A DNA stretch of 64,000 bases from a bacterium. Its GTDB lineage: Bacteria > 4484-113 > JAFGCY01. The notes beneath the pieces were generated by a model that worked only from the letters and a program-made list of their open reading frames with translations, made no database searches and was not told the DNA's origin. The position numbers and the translations under genes were made by a program. This document shows, piece by piece, positions 11,199 through 20,935 of this stretch (position 1 is the first letter of the stretch; each line of letters begins with the position of its first letter). The DNA lies in assembly GCA_016932385.1 (NCBI GenBank), contig JAFGCY010000063.1, forward strand, positions 37,116-101,115. The letters run 5' to 3'.

Positions 11199-12902
11199 TT
11201 AATCTACCAGTAACCCTAATTCCAGCCCCGCGCTCTCACGGGCGAAATCCCAGTACAGGCCGATTTCGTATGTTTTCTGCCTCTTCAACGCGCTGACGCG
11301 CAGCTGGTTGAATTCCTCTTCCGCGATGTCATAAATGCCGCGTACGACATGCCGCCAGTCCCGATGCAACCGGACGCTGGTCATAAAATCGACCTCGCGC
11401 TGGCGGACTTCGTCGAAGCTGAACAGCGCATCGCCCTTGATCCGGTGCCCGCGGTAGATGATGAAATGGTCAAAGCCATCCCGGCTGTAGATCAGCCCGC
11501 CCATCAGCCCCGAAACGTGGTAGTGCTGATTGGCGTCCGCGTAATCCACATAGCGCCCAGTCAGGGCCGAGGTGATGTAGAGGTTGTCGGCGATCGGGAT
11601 CAGCGGCAACTCGGCAATCCCGTCAATGTAAAACCGCGTGTCCTCGTTGCGCTCGGCGGGAATACCCAGATCGGGCTGGCCCGCCGTGAAGGTGCTGATC
11701 TTGCCGTACTCGGAGTTGATCTTCAGATTGCGCAGCCAATCGCTGTTTATATCCAGGTCCTGGCGGAGGATCAGGTTCAGGTCCGAGCGCCGCTCGACCG
11801 TTGTGCGATTGATGTCGAAGTCCGAGCGCGTGCCCGATTCGGCGCCCAGCTCGATACCCGGCAGCGGTTCGGAATAGACGTAAATGTTGGTCAGCAGGCC
11901 GTATTCGTTGGCATAGTCCAGCAGGCAGTTGGCCTTGACGGCATTCAGATCGGCGTGGACGGCCTGTTTCCAGGCGATGCCGACGTCCTTTTCAAACCGG
12001 ATGATCGGGAAATCAAGGCTGATCATCCGCTCGCCACCTTCCAGCGACCGGGTCAGCATCGGCCAGGAGATCAGCTCGATACCGGAGACATGCAAGGAGA
12101 TGTTGCGGAATTTCACCTGGTTGGTGCGCGTCAGCCGCATCTCGTCCGCGTGCAGGAACAGGTCCGGATCGGGGCGTGGATGGTGGCTGAGGGTGACATT
12201 CGTCAGCGAGTATTCACGGCTGTTGGCATCCAGCGACAGCCGGGCCCGTCCGGCCGTCACGCGGATGGTCTCGGGCAAGGGCGCGTAGATGTCGTTGCCG
12301 AAAGCGGCCCGCGGCCCGCGCATGCTCAGCCGCTCCTCGCTGACCAGCAAGGCCAGAGGCAGGTTGACGCTGACGCCGCTGACATCCAATGTGCCCATCA
12401 GCGGGTCGTAGTACAACTCGTCGCATTCCAGCTTGAGATCGTCGTTCTGCAGGCTGAGCGATACGTTGCCGACCAGCTCAGCCTCGCCGGAATTGGTGTC
12501 AAAGGTTAGGCGGTCGGCGCCGGCGACCAGCGTCTGTCCTTCGACCAGCGATGTGATGTACAACGTGCCGCTGTAAGCCGTCACCACGCCTTCTTCGCTG
12601 ACGCTGGTACTGGACGCCTCCAGCCGGTCCGGCAGTCCACCCGTATCGGGCATCGCGCCGGCGTAGAACACCTGCCGGTCGGTTTCGGTGTGATAATTCA
12701 CCGGCTCCGCATCGATGTATTCCTCGGGGAAGAAGTACGAAAGGCGCGTAACCCTCTCGGCGAGGTCGTCTCGGTCCTCCGATTGGGCCTGGCACGGCTG
12801 AATCAAGAGCAGTTGCGCGCAGGCGGCCAGCCAGAGCAGCATGTAAAGCGTACGCTGACGCCGACCGCCAGCAGCCCCGAATTCAACGCCTTCCTTCCTC
12901 AA
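11199..12902 (-). CDS. OstA/LptD-like outer membrane or periplasmic protein, 567 aa
   Basis: Hydrophobic N-terminus; OstA-like region (GADRLTFDTNSGEAELVGNVSLSLQNDDLKLECDELYYDP) and beta-strand-rich C-terminal half. Confidence 0.7.
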   Translation of the reverse strand: MRKEGVEFGAAGGRRQRTLYMLLWLAACAQLLLIQPCQAQSEDRDDLAERVTRLSYFFPEEYIDAEPVNYHTETDRQVFYAGAMPDTGGLPDRLEASSTSVSEEGVVTAYSGTLYITSLVEGQTLVAGADRLTFDTNSGEAELVGNVSLSLQNDDLKLECDELYYDPLMGTLDVSGVSVNLPLALLVSEERLSMRGPRAAFGNDIYAPLPETIRVTAGRARLSLDANSREYSLTNVTLSHHPRPDPDLFLHADEMRLTRTNQVKFRNISLHVSGIELISWPMLTRSLEGGERMISLDFPIIRFEKDVGIAWKQAVHADLNAVKANCLLDYANEYGLLTNIYVYSEPLPGIELGAESGTRSDFDINRTTVERRSDLNLILRQDLDINSDWLRNLKINSEYGKISTFTAGQPDLGIPAERNEDTRFYIDGIAELPLIPIADNLYITSALTGRYVDYADANQHYHVSGLMGGLIYSRDGFDHFIIYRGHRIKGDALFSFDEVRQREVDFMTSVRLHRDWRHVVRGIYDIAEEEFNQLRVSALKRQKTYEIGLYWDFARESAGLELGLLVD

Positions 12903-13011
12903 GACGCCATGATTCTAGCACCTGCTGTGGATAGGTGTTGATACTTCGTGGAAAGATGCCCGTCGGCCAGGGTTAGTCGGGGTTCCCGCGGCGGTTAGTT
13001 GCCTGACGCCG

Positions 13012-13533
13012 CTACGGCAGACTCAGCCGGTAATCATAATCAGCCGTGCCTTCGGCGAGTGCCTGGTTCTGGCTGTCTGCCGGCGCGGTGGACAGGACCT
13101 CCACCGGGAAACTGACGTTCTCCATGCAGAAGGTGCAGCTTTCTCCGCTCATCTCGCAGATGGAGCACTGGAGCTTGAAGGGAACCTTCAGCGTGCCGTC
13201 GTCGGTACCCAGTTTCAGGTAGACCGGGATTTCGATCGTATGGCGCGGCAGGTAAGACTCGATGGTGAAGTCCCAGACCGTTTTCTTGACCGTGAACGGG
13301 GCTTCCTTGAGATACTCCTCGTCGAACTGGACTCGAATCGGCACCAGGTAATTCAGATGCCACTGCGACGGGGCCTTGAGGTTCAGCGCCAGCGTTACGT
13401 TCGCGCCCGGTGCGAAGCTGGGCGGCGGCAGAGTTTCTTCCGTCTCGGACTTGGCGATGTCGGGATCGGCGGCGGCCGTGACCAGAATGACCAGCCAGCC
13501 AGCCAGGCAGATTAACAACGCGCGCTTGAACAT
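13012..13533 (-). CDS. Secreted protein with DsbD N-terminal-like domain
   Basis: Signal peptide MFKRALLICLAGWLVILVTAAA; LNLKAPSQWHLNYLVPIRVQFDEEYL...VPFKLQCSICEMSGESCTFC resembles bacterial DsbD-alpha-like domains. Confidence 0.55.
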   Translation of the reverse strand: MFKRALLICLAGWLVILVTAAADPDIAKSETEETLPPPSFAPGANVTLALNLKAPSQWHLNYLVPIRVQFDEEYLKEAPFTVKKTVWDFTIESYLPRHTIEIPVYLKLGTDDGTLKVPFKLQCSICEMSGESCTFCMENVSFPVEVLSTAPADSQNQALAEGTADYDYRLSLP

Positions 13534-13636
13534 ATTCACCTCAACAATGCAATTGCTGATACCAGCAATCACGCCTAATTATCGCCGCCGGCAGCCGCCG
13601 GCATAAACAGCCGGGGCAAACTTGTATAATCTACTA

Positions 13637-14590
13637 ATGATAAAAGTAGGCGTAATCGGCGCCGGTAATATGGGCCGGCATCACGTCCGGATTTACAGCG
13701 AGATTGAACAATGCGAATTGGTCGGCCTGGCTGATCCCGATGAGAGCCGCGCCGAGCTGGCTGATACCTTTAAAACGCAATATTATGTCGATCACAAAAG
13801 ACTGCTGGAAAAGCAGCCGCAGCTTGTAACGATCGCGGCGCCGACAACCAACCACGTGGAACTGGCGCGCGATGCCCTGGATGCTGGATGCCACCTGTTG
13901 ATCGAGAAGCCGATCAGCGCGGAAGTGCAGCCGGCCCGCGATCTGGTCGAGTATGCCCGGCAAAAGGAGCGGATGATCGCCGTCGGGCACATCGAGCGAT
14001 TCAACCCAGCCATCGTAGCCTTGAAAAGCCTGATCGACATCGGCGAACTCGGTGATGTGCTGACCGTGCACAATCTGCGGGTCAGCCCTTATCACGGGCG
14101 GATTCTGGACACCGGCATTGTTCTGGACATCGGCGTGCACGATGTCGACCTGATCAGCATGCTGATGGGCGGGCGCGGCAGCAGCGTGTTCGCGACCGGC
14201 TTCCAGCGGATCCACAGCCATGAAGATCATGCCGTGATCCAGGTGGCCTTCGCCGACGGCCGGTCGGGCGTGGTGGAGCTGAGCTGGAACGCGCCCTACC
14301 GGATCCGCCACATCCTGGTTTCCGGCGCGCGGCGCTATGCGCTCTGCGACCTGATCGACCAGCGCCTGGTGGTGTACGAGGAAGACGCCGCCGCCAACCG
14401 CCTGATGCCGGTGCCCAAGCCGGTGGCGAAGGGCGAGCCGCTGCGCGCCGAGCTGGAAAGCGTGATCGAGTGTGTGGAAAAGGGCACGCCGCCGGTCTGC
14501 AAACCCGACGACAGCATCTATGCCCTGGAGGCCTGTCTGGCGGCGCTGAAGAGCATGAAATCGGGCCAGGCGGAGAAGGTCGGCGGCTAG
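13637..14590 (+). CDS. Gfo/Idh/MocA family oxidoreductase
   Basis: VGVIGAGNMGRHHVRIYSEI, EKPIS, GHIERFNPAI, DIGVHDVDLI. Confidence 0.92.
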   Translation: MIKVGVIGAGNMGRHHVRIYSEIEQCELVGLADPDESRAELADTFKTQYYVDHKRLLEKQPQLVTIAAPTTNHVELARDALDAGCHLLIEKPISAEVQPARDLVEYARQKERMIAVGHIERFNPAIVALKSLIDIGELGDVLTVHNLRVSPYHGRILDTGIVLDIGVHDVDLISMLMGGRGSSVFATGFQRIHSHEDHAVIQVAFADGRSGVVELSWNAPYRIRHILVSGARRYALCDLIDQRLVVYEEDAAANRLMPVPKPVAKGEPLRAELESVIECVEKGTPPVCKPDDSIYALEACLAALKSMKSGQAEKVGG

Positions 14591-14642
14591 GTCTTCCGCT
14601 TGTTACGGAAGTAGGCCCGTGTCTCGTCGATCTCCTTTTGGA

Positions 14643-15065
14643 TCAGCGCCGGGTCTTCAAGCGGGGCGGGGGCGGTTTGACTTCGCCGGTGTCCGACTTG
14701 TGACGGTAGCGCGGCCAGGCCATAAACGCGCAATAGCCGCCGGTGACGAACGTCATGAAGCGGATCCAGCCGATATTGGCCACGGGCCGGCCCAGCACGT
14801 CATTCAGTTCGCTCAGCCAGAACTGCCCGACGATCAGCAGGACGGCCAGTGTGGCGAAGACCACCATTACGCCGACCGGCTTGGCCCGGTAAACCCAGCC
14901 GGAGCGTGGATTAATGTAGTGCGGATTCTGCTTCTCATAGGCGCGGTTGGTCAGGGAAAACGACTCATAGCCATCAAGACCGAACCCGGCTTTATAGGCT
15001 TCGTCCGCAATGGTTGGAGTCGGCTTTGTCCCTGCTGTTCCGGCGTGTGGTGTGTCGTTCTGCAT
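14643..15065 (-). CDS. Predicted membrane protein
   Basis: Two hydrophobic segments (VGVMVVFATLAVLLIVGQFWL; IRFMTFVTGGYCAFMAW). Confidence 0.65.
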   Translation of the reverse strand: MQNDTPHAGTAGTKPTPTIADEAYKAGFGLDGYESFSLTNRAYEKQNPHYINPRSGWVYRAKPVGVMVVFATLAVLLIVGQFWLSELNDVLGRPVANIGWIRFMTFVTGGYCAFMAWPRYRHKSDTGEVKPPPPRLKTRR

Positions 15066-15281
15066 TCGGTCCCCGTACCGCATTATACCGGCGGAATGGG
15101 CCAGGACAGCGCGCGCGGAATCTAATACAGGTCACAAACGGCCTGAACCGGTGCCCCGGTTTATCCCGTCCACCGGTACCCTCATTTCAGGATAATTTCA
15201 GTTATCATTGCCTGTACGACGGGGCAAGGGATTGAAACCTGTTCCGGTACGGAATGATAAGCTCCGTGATTGGAGGTTGCG

Positions 15282-17369
15282 ATGGGATCGCGAATTAGTT
15301 TACTGATTGTGTTATTCATCCTTGTCATGTCCGCTCTCTGCGCCTGCGGCGGCGGGCAATCCCTGGACCTGAACGCCGATGACGGGGCGGTGCTGGGTAT
15401 TACCCAGCAGGGCGGCGGGTTGCCGACGATTCCGCTGGACCGCGTGGCCAGCGAGGGGAACGGGGATCCCGACGGCGGTGATATGCCCTTACCGGTGACC
15501 AAGGTTGAAGTGCTGGGCAAGGACTACCTGCTGATGAACAACGGCACGGTCAACGGTGACGCGCTGGATCTGGAAGTGCCGACGGGCGATGCGGACCTGG
15601 CCTGGGCGATCTACCGGATCAGCGACCTGGGCGATATCAAACCGCTGTCGCTGACCGTCGAGGTCCTGCCGGGCGAGTGGCAGGACGAGTATTACATCGG
15701 CGTGGCGAACTACTCCAAACTGACTTGGGATTGGTTCGGCCCCTCGACGCTCCTGGAATACGAGATCCAGCTGGCGGAGACCGACGATCGCTACATTACG
15801 AACCTGGGCAACTTATACTTCATCATCGTAGTGGAGCCCGACAATCTGATCAGCCACGTCAAGTCGACGCTGATTTGCGGGCCGTACACCAGCCCGGTGC
15901 CGCCGGGTGCGCCCTACGGCCTGGAGGCCAGCGACGGCCTCTACGAGGAGATGATCGAACTAACCTGGGACGGAGGAACCGCCGCCGCCGGCTTTGAGAT
16001 CTGGCGGACGACGGACGCCTACAACGAGCCCGGCCGGGACGGCGGAAACCCGACCGACCCCGACAACGGCTGGATGTTGATCGGCGAGTCACCGGATCGG
16101 ATCTATCTCGATGGGATGGTGGCACCCGGGGTTGAATACTGGTACAAGGTGCGAGCCTTCAGCAGCGGCGGCGTCAGCGAATTCAGCAACCTGGATTCCG
16201 GTTTCGCCCTGGAGGGCCCGCCACCGCCCGAGCTGACGATCGACGGTTATATCGCCTTTGAAGACGACAACCGCGTGCCCGATGTGGAAGTGCTGCTGAT
16301 GACGCCGTTCGGCGAGCAGTACACCACGACGGACGACGAAGGCTGCTTTGTGTTCGAGGGGCTGATCCCCGGTGATTACGTGGTCGCTCCGTTCCGGGGT
16401 GACCTGCGCTTCTGGCCGGAGTACCGCGTGGTGCTGCTGGATTACGACAGCCCAGTCGGCGAGGTCGGCTTCACCGCTTATACCGACAGCCTGCCGCTCT
16501 ACCGCGGCTGGGGCTTTACCTACGCCTGCGGCTGCCTGGAGTTGGGCGACAATCCCGACGCGGATGGCGGCCCGTTGGGCGGGGTGACCGTGACGCTGGC
16601 CGACAACGAGGGCGCTACCTGGGTCACCGAGAGCAACGAGGCGGGCTTCTGGAGCGCGCCGGAGCTGCCGGCGGGCACCTATTCAGCCACGCCGTCGAAG
16701 GACGGCTATTCCTTCCCCGAGTGTCTCTGGCTGGTCACTGTCGACGGCAGCACGGTTCCCGAGCCGCTGCCGATGTACGGCTACCTCGATTGGCAACCAC
16801 CGGGCTACGACGGCATGATCGTCGGTATCGCCAACCTGCCCGATACATATGATGGCGGGACGGCCTACCTGGTCGGCCTCTCCGAGGTGGTGGAAACACC
16901 CGTGCTCGGCGGCGAGTTCTGCTTCGACAACTTGCCCAACGGCTACTACCTGGTGACGCTGTGGCACCCACAGCTCGATTTCACGCCGGCCTATATCGTG
17001 GTTGAGCTGGAGGGCGAGGCTCCGGTGGCCAGCGTGGAGTTCACCGGCGTAGCGGCGACGGACTTCGCCAAGTTCCACGGATTCCTGTTCTACCAGGACT
17101 GGGAGATCAACTACGCCGGCGTGGGCGGCATCGACGTGTATGCCTACCTGGACAACCTGGACGGTGAGACGACGGTCGCCGTGTCGGACGAGGCCGGCTA
17201 CTTCAACTTCACCGACATGGACAGCGGCGATTACATCGTGATCCCGCAGGACGACTACTGGGCGTTCTATCCCACGTATCAAGAAACCGGCGTCGGCGGC
17301 AGCGCGATTCCCGCGCCGCTGTTCTTCTATGCCGATGATTACACCGACGGCGGGCCGATGGAACGCTGA
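15282..17369 (+). CDS. Large lipoprotein with carboxypeptidase-regulatory-like (CnaB-type) repeats
   Basis: Lipobox LCACGGG; repeated DDEGCFVFEGLIPGDYVVAP / SNEAGFWSAPELPAGTYSATP / SDEAGYFNFTDMDSGDYIVIP. Confidence 0.85.
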   Translation: MGSRISLLIVLFILVMSALCACGGGQSLDLNADDGAVLGITQQGGGLPTIPLDRVASEGNGDPDGGDMPLPVTKVEVLGKDYLLMNNGTVNGDALDLEVPTGDADLAWAIYRISDLGDIKPLSLTVEVLPGEWQDEYYIGVANYSKLTWDWFGPSTLLEYEIQLAETDDRYITNLGNLYFIIVVEPDNLISHVKSTLICGPYTSPVPPGAPYGLEASDGLYEEMIELTWDGGTAAAGFEIWRTTDAYNEPGRDGGNPTDPDNGWMLIGESPDRIYLDGMVAPGVEYWYKVRAFSSGGVSEFSNLDSGFALEGPPPPELTIDGYIAFEDDNRVPDVEVLLMTPFGEQYTTTDDEGCFVFEGLIPGDYVVAPFRGDLRFWPEYRVVLLDYDSPVGEVGFTAYTDSLPLYRGWGFTYACGCLELGDNPDADGGPLGGVTVTLADNEGATWVTESNEAGFWSAPELPAGTYSATPSKDGYSFPECLWLVTVDGSTVPEPLPMYGYLDWQPPGYDGMIVGIANLPDTYDGGTAYLVGLSEVVETPVLGGEFCFDNLPNGYYLVTLWHPQLDFTPAYIVVELEGEAPVASVEFTGVAATDFAKFHGFLFYQDWEINYAGVGGIDVYAYLDNLDGETTVAVSDEAGYFNFTDMDSGDYIVIPQDDYWAFYPTYQETGVGGSAIPAPLFFYADDYTDGGPMER

Positions 17370-17386
17370 GCCCACGACCAAGCAAG

Positions 17387-17420
17387 AAAAAGGGCCGGTC
17401 CAGCGACCGGCCCTTTTTGT
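17387..17420. terminator. Bidirectional Rho-independent terminator
   Basis: AAAAAGGGCCGGTC-CAGC-GACCGGCCCTTTTT. Confidence 0.9.
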
Positions 17421-17436
17421 TTCAGCTTAGATGCCG

Positions 17437-18507
17437 TTAGCCTTCGTCGGCGTCACTCGGCAGATCGCCGGTGATTCCTTCATCGGGATTCTCGCCGGCG
17501 TTGCTCAATTCATCGCCGCCCTCCGCCGCCACGGGCGCCGTGTCGTCGAACGTCAGTTCGGCAAAGGCCAGCTCGCGGTAGGGCTTGAGGTTGTACTCCG
17601 AGATCTTGTAGACGTTGCCGTCCTGGTCCTGGACAAAGTACTGCGAGTTCTCGTCCAGGCCGATCGTCAGCGTCAGCTCGCCTTCCGGGCCGTCGAGGAC
17701 CAGGTTCGGCTCGCGGCCTTCCAGCCCCGTCAATTCGGGATCCGGCTCGTCGACGAAATCGTTGGCCTTCAACTTGCTGATTTTATCGAGCAATTCCGTG
17801 ATTAGGTTCTGGTTGCCGTTGGTGCCTTCGGGCGTTTTCCAGAAGCCTTCCGCGCGCGTGAAGGTCAGCGCCTCGCCCTCGCCGTCCGGCGGCGCGATGG
17901 TGACCGATGCCAGCGTGGCGGGTTCGAACTTCCAGGGCTCCTTGCTGCGGAAATCGCGGAAGGAAAAGCCCACCAGCGACTTGATGTTCTTGGCCGCGCG
18001 GTAGACCTCATCCTGGTTGGCCAGCCGGACGAAGGCGCCGTCGAACGAAGGCGTCGCTTTGCCCACGTACATGTCCACGGCCGGCGTTTCGCCGCCGGCG
18101 AAGACCTTCAGCCGAATCGCCTGCGCGTCGTCGACCTCGAACGTGGCCTGCTTGTCGGCCTTGTTCGTCGCCAACCCGCTGCTCATCAGCCCCGGGACAT
18201 CCTCGATCAACTTGTCGATGCGCTCCATGTTGGCCTTGTAACGCGCATCGCCGCGGACGACGAACCACTGCCCGCCTTCCTTGAGGAGTTGGAAGGGCTC
18301 GTCCGAGATCTGGTCGATCTCGAAGCCCGTCAAGGTGTCCGCCGTGACGGAACAGAGCTTGATCTCCTTGGGCGCGTTTTCATCGGGATGGTCCGCGGCG
18401 GGCTTGAACCAGCCGAACGGGTCGGTGGCGAGGACCGCCACGGCGACGAGTACCAGCATGATTACCAGCGGTAATCCGAGTCGTTTGATACCTTTGTCAG
18501 CCATCAT
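17437..18507 (-). CDS. DUF4340-type protein associated with a Gld-like ABC system
   Basis: N-terminal TM, DQISDEPFQLLKEGGQWFVV...LIEDVPGLMSSGLAT...FRDFRSKEPWKFEPATLASVTI; directly downstream of the GldG-like gene. Confidence 0.8.
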   Translation of the reverse strand: MMADKGIKRLGLPLVIMLVLVAVAVLATDPFGWFKPAADHPDENAPKEIKLCSVTADTLTGFEIDQISDEPFQLLKEGGQWFVVRGDARYKANMERIDKLIEDVPGLMSSGLATNKADKQATFEVDDAQAIRLKVFAGGETPAVDMYVGKATPSFDGAFVRLANQDEVYRAAKNIKSLVGFSFRDFRSKEPWKFEPATLASVTIAPPDGEGEALTFTRAEGFWKTPEGTNGNQNLITELLDKISKLKANDFVDEPDPELTGLEGREPNLVLDGPEGELTLTIGLDENSQYFVQDQDGNVYKISEYNLKPYRELAFAELTFDDTAPVAAEGGDELSNAGENPDEGITGDLPSDADEG

Positions 18508-20196
18508 CTACCCCCGAAAATCCTCGTAATAACGTGCGATTGCCCGACGGCGCTGGCCCTTGAGGAACCACAGCAGGAGCCCCAGGAGCACCAGCAGGAT
18601 CGGGACGCCCAGTACGTTGATCCACCGGTAGAAACTCTTCTGTTTCTCATCCAGGCCCGTCTTCAACGGACGGGCGGTGACCGGCGTGGACCGAATGCCC
18701 ATCAACTCGTCGCCCAGGAGCATCATGTCCATCGTGTTCACGAGGAACAGCAGATTCTGACGGAACTGGTCCACAAAGCCGTCGGAGAGGCCCAGGGCGC
18801 TGGTCATCACGACGATCCGGCCCTGGCCCTCGCTGTTCATGACCTGGCTGCCGGCGTCGAATTGCGGTTTGAGCGAAACAGGTTCGGTTTCCTCGCCAGC
18901 CGCAGCCGGGGGCTCGACCGGATTGGGCGGACCGCCGGGATAAGCCGTGGGCAGGTTGCCCTCGAGCATGGCCACCAAGGTAAACGGACCTTTGGCCGGC
19001 GCGGAGCTTTCCAGGTACGGCCAGTCCTGGTCGGGTTCCAGGTTGAACGGGCTGCTAAGCGTAAACGATTTGTCGGTGGAGGAGGCCAACGGTGAGAACT
19101 TGACCCCTTCAATGTTGGTTCCCTGCAACGGACAGCACCACGGCAGGACCAGGTCTTCGAGTTGGGCGACGGCGCTGACTTCCTGGTTGAATCCGCCCGG
19201 CAGCACCTTCGGCCAGAGGTAATAGTCGCGAATGATCGTGAACAGGCCGCCGGACATCGGCGCCTGGCCACAGGACGGATCGACGACGAGCTGCTTGTTC
19301 AGCTTGACGCCGTACTTTTCCAGCTGCTCCTCGATCGTCGGCAGGCTGGGGAAGGCCTGCTGCATGCTGCCGGACTGCTGCTGCGGCTGCATCATCGGGT
19401 CGATCATGACCAACACCTGGCCACCGTTCATGATGAACTGGTCGATGCTGTACTTCAGGCTGTCGGGCATGCCGAAGGCGCCGGCGATGATCAGGCCATC
19501 CAGGTCCTCGGGCAAGGTGCGATTGGCCTGCGGATCGACCGTAACGATCTCATACATGCCTTGCGCTCCGCCCAGCAGCTGCTTGAGCGTCTCATACTGC
19601 GGTCCCTGCTGCTGCTGGCCCTGCAGGAACGGCCCGATAAACAGGCCGAGCTTGGGCTTTTTCTCCTGCGTCAGCTTGACCAAGCGGCTGGTCAGCGCGT
19701 ATTCCAGGTTGGACGGATCGGCCAGCTCGTCGGTCCGGATTGTCTCCGTGCGGTCCTCGAAACTCAGCACGAGCCCGAAGTAGACCTTTTTCACGGTGAT
19801 CGCGTCCTTTTCCGTGACGTTGATTTCCAGTTCCGGCACGCCCAGTTTCAAGGCGCGGTCCTTCTCGTCCAGGTCGTCACCGGGATCGGTCACCTTCAGC
19901 TTGAAATGACCGCGCCCGAAGGCGACGTATTCATCCAGCTTGTCGCGGACGTCGTCCTTGATCCGCACAAACTGCGGCGGCAGGTCGGAGGACAGGAAGA
20001 ACTCGGCGTTGATCGGATCGTCCATGCCCTGCAAGACCTCCTTGGTCGCGTCGCTGATGGTGAACTGCTTGTTCTCCGTCATGTCGAACCGGTGGAAGAA
20101 CTTGTAGCCCACCAGGCTGACCGCCACCAGGATGATCACCACGATTACGATCTCGGCGATGTTCGTTGATGTATGCCGTAATTTATTATTCATCAC
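18508..20196 (-). CDS. GldG-like ABC transporter auxiliary protein
   Basis: N-terminal TM, KFFHRFDMTENKQFTISDATKEVL, GLIIAGAFGMPDSLKYSIDQFIMNGGQVLVMIDP, C-terminal TM. Confidence 0.87.
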   Translation of the reverse strand: MMNNKLRHTSTNIAEIVIVVIILVAVSLVGYKFFHRFDMTENKQFTISDATKEVLQGMDDPINAEFFLSSDLPPQFVRIKDDVRDKLDEYVAFGRGHFKLKVTDPGDDLDEKDRALKLGVPELEINVTEKDAITVKKVYFGLVLSFEDRTETIRTDELADPSNLEYALTSRLVKLTQEKKPKLGLFIGPFLQGQQQQGPQYETLKQLLGGAQGMYEIVTVDPQANRTLPEDLDGLIIAGAFGMPDSLKYSIDQFIMNGGQVLVMIDPMMQPQQQSGSMQQAFPSLPTIEEQLEKYGVKLNKQLVVDPSCGQAPMSGGLFTIIRDYYLWPKVLPGGFNQEVSAVAQLEDLVLPWCCPLQGTNIEGVKFSPLASSTDKSFTLSSPFNLEPDQDWPYLESSAPAKGPFTLVAMLEGNLPTAYPGGPPNPVEPPAAAGEETEPVSLKPQFDAGSQVMNSEGQGRIVVMTSALGLSDGFVDQFRQNLLFLVNTMDMMLLGDELMGIRSTPVTARPLKTGLDEKQKSFYRWINVLGVPILLVLLGLLLWFLKGQRRRAIARYYEDFRG

Positions 20197-20203
20197 GCAC
20201 CCC

Positions 20204-20935
20204 CTAGCTCCACTTCCGGCTTTCTACGGCGCGCACGGTCAGGTACAGGAAGAAGCAGATGACCGTGATGTAGTAGATCAGGTCGCGCGTGTCGATCACG
20301 CCGCGCATGATACTGAGGTAATGCCGTTGCAGGCCCAGGTATTCCAGCGGCGTGACCATGAAGCTCGGTACGAACATCGTGACCAGCGATTCGCCGATCA
20401 TGATGGCGAAGAAGATGACCGCTACGCCGATGATGAAGGCCACGATTTGGTTGCTGGTGAAACTGCCCGCCCAGCCGCCGATGGCCAGGTAGGCCGATCC
20501 GAGCAAAAACGCGCCCAGATAACTGGTTATCACCATGCCCCAGTCCAGTCCGTTCTCGCTGAGCCCCGCCACCGTCAGCGGCGTGGTCAGCGTCAGCACC
20601 AGGACCACCGCCAGGAAGGCCACCGCCGCCAGGTACTTGCCGATCACGACTTCGCGATCGTGCACGGGCTTGGTCATCAACGACTCGATCGTGCCGCTGC
20701 GCAGTTCCTCCGCCCACTGGCGCATCGTCAGCGCCGGCATCAGCAGCAGGAACGCCCAGGGGATGATCGAGAAGAACATCCGCATGTCGGCGTTGTTGAC
20801 CAGGAAGAAGCCACGGAAGAACAGCCAGTTCATCAGCACCAGGAAGACCGTGATCACGATATAAGCGATCGGTGAGTACCAGTAGCTGCTGAATTCCTTG
20901 CGCCAGATCGCACAGATCTTACTCATCGCGCTCAC
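20204..20935 (-). CDS. ABC-2 type permease (GldF-like)
   Basis: Polytopic; IWRKEFSSYWYSPIAYIVITVFLVLMNWLF, MRQWAEELRSGTIESLMTKPVHDREVVIGKYLA. Confidence 0.9.
   Translation of the reverse strand: MSAMSKICAIWRKEFSSYWYSPIAYIVITVFLVLMNWLFFRGFFLVNNADMRMFFSIIPWAFLLLMPALTMRQWAEELRSGTIESLMTKPVHDREVVIGKYLAAVAFLAVVLVLTLTTPLTVAGLSENGLDWGMVITSYLGAFLLGSAYLAIGGWAGSFTSNQIVAFIIGVAVIFFAIMIGESLVTMFVPSFMVTPLEYLGLQRHYLSIMRGVIDTRDLIYYITVICFFLYLTVRAVESRKWS

Noticed and set aside
11349-12509. 386-aa plus-strand ORF antisense to the OstA-like gene
   Set aside because: Composition typical of antisense shadow ORFs; no start context or motifs.
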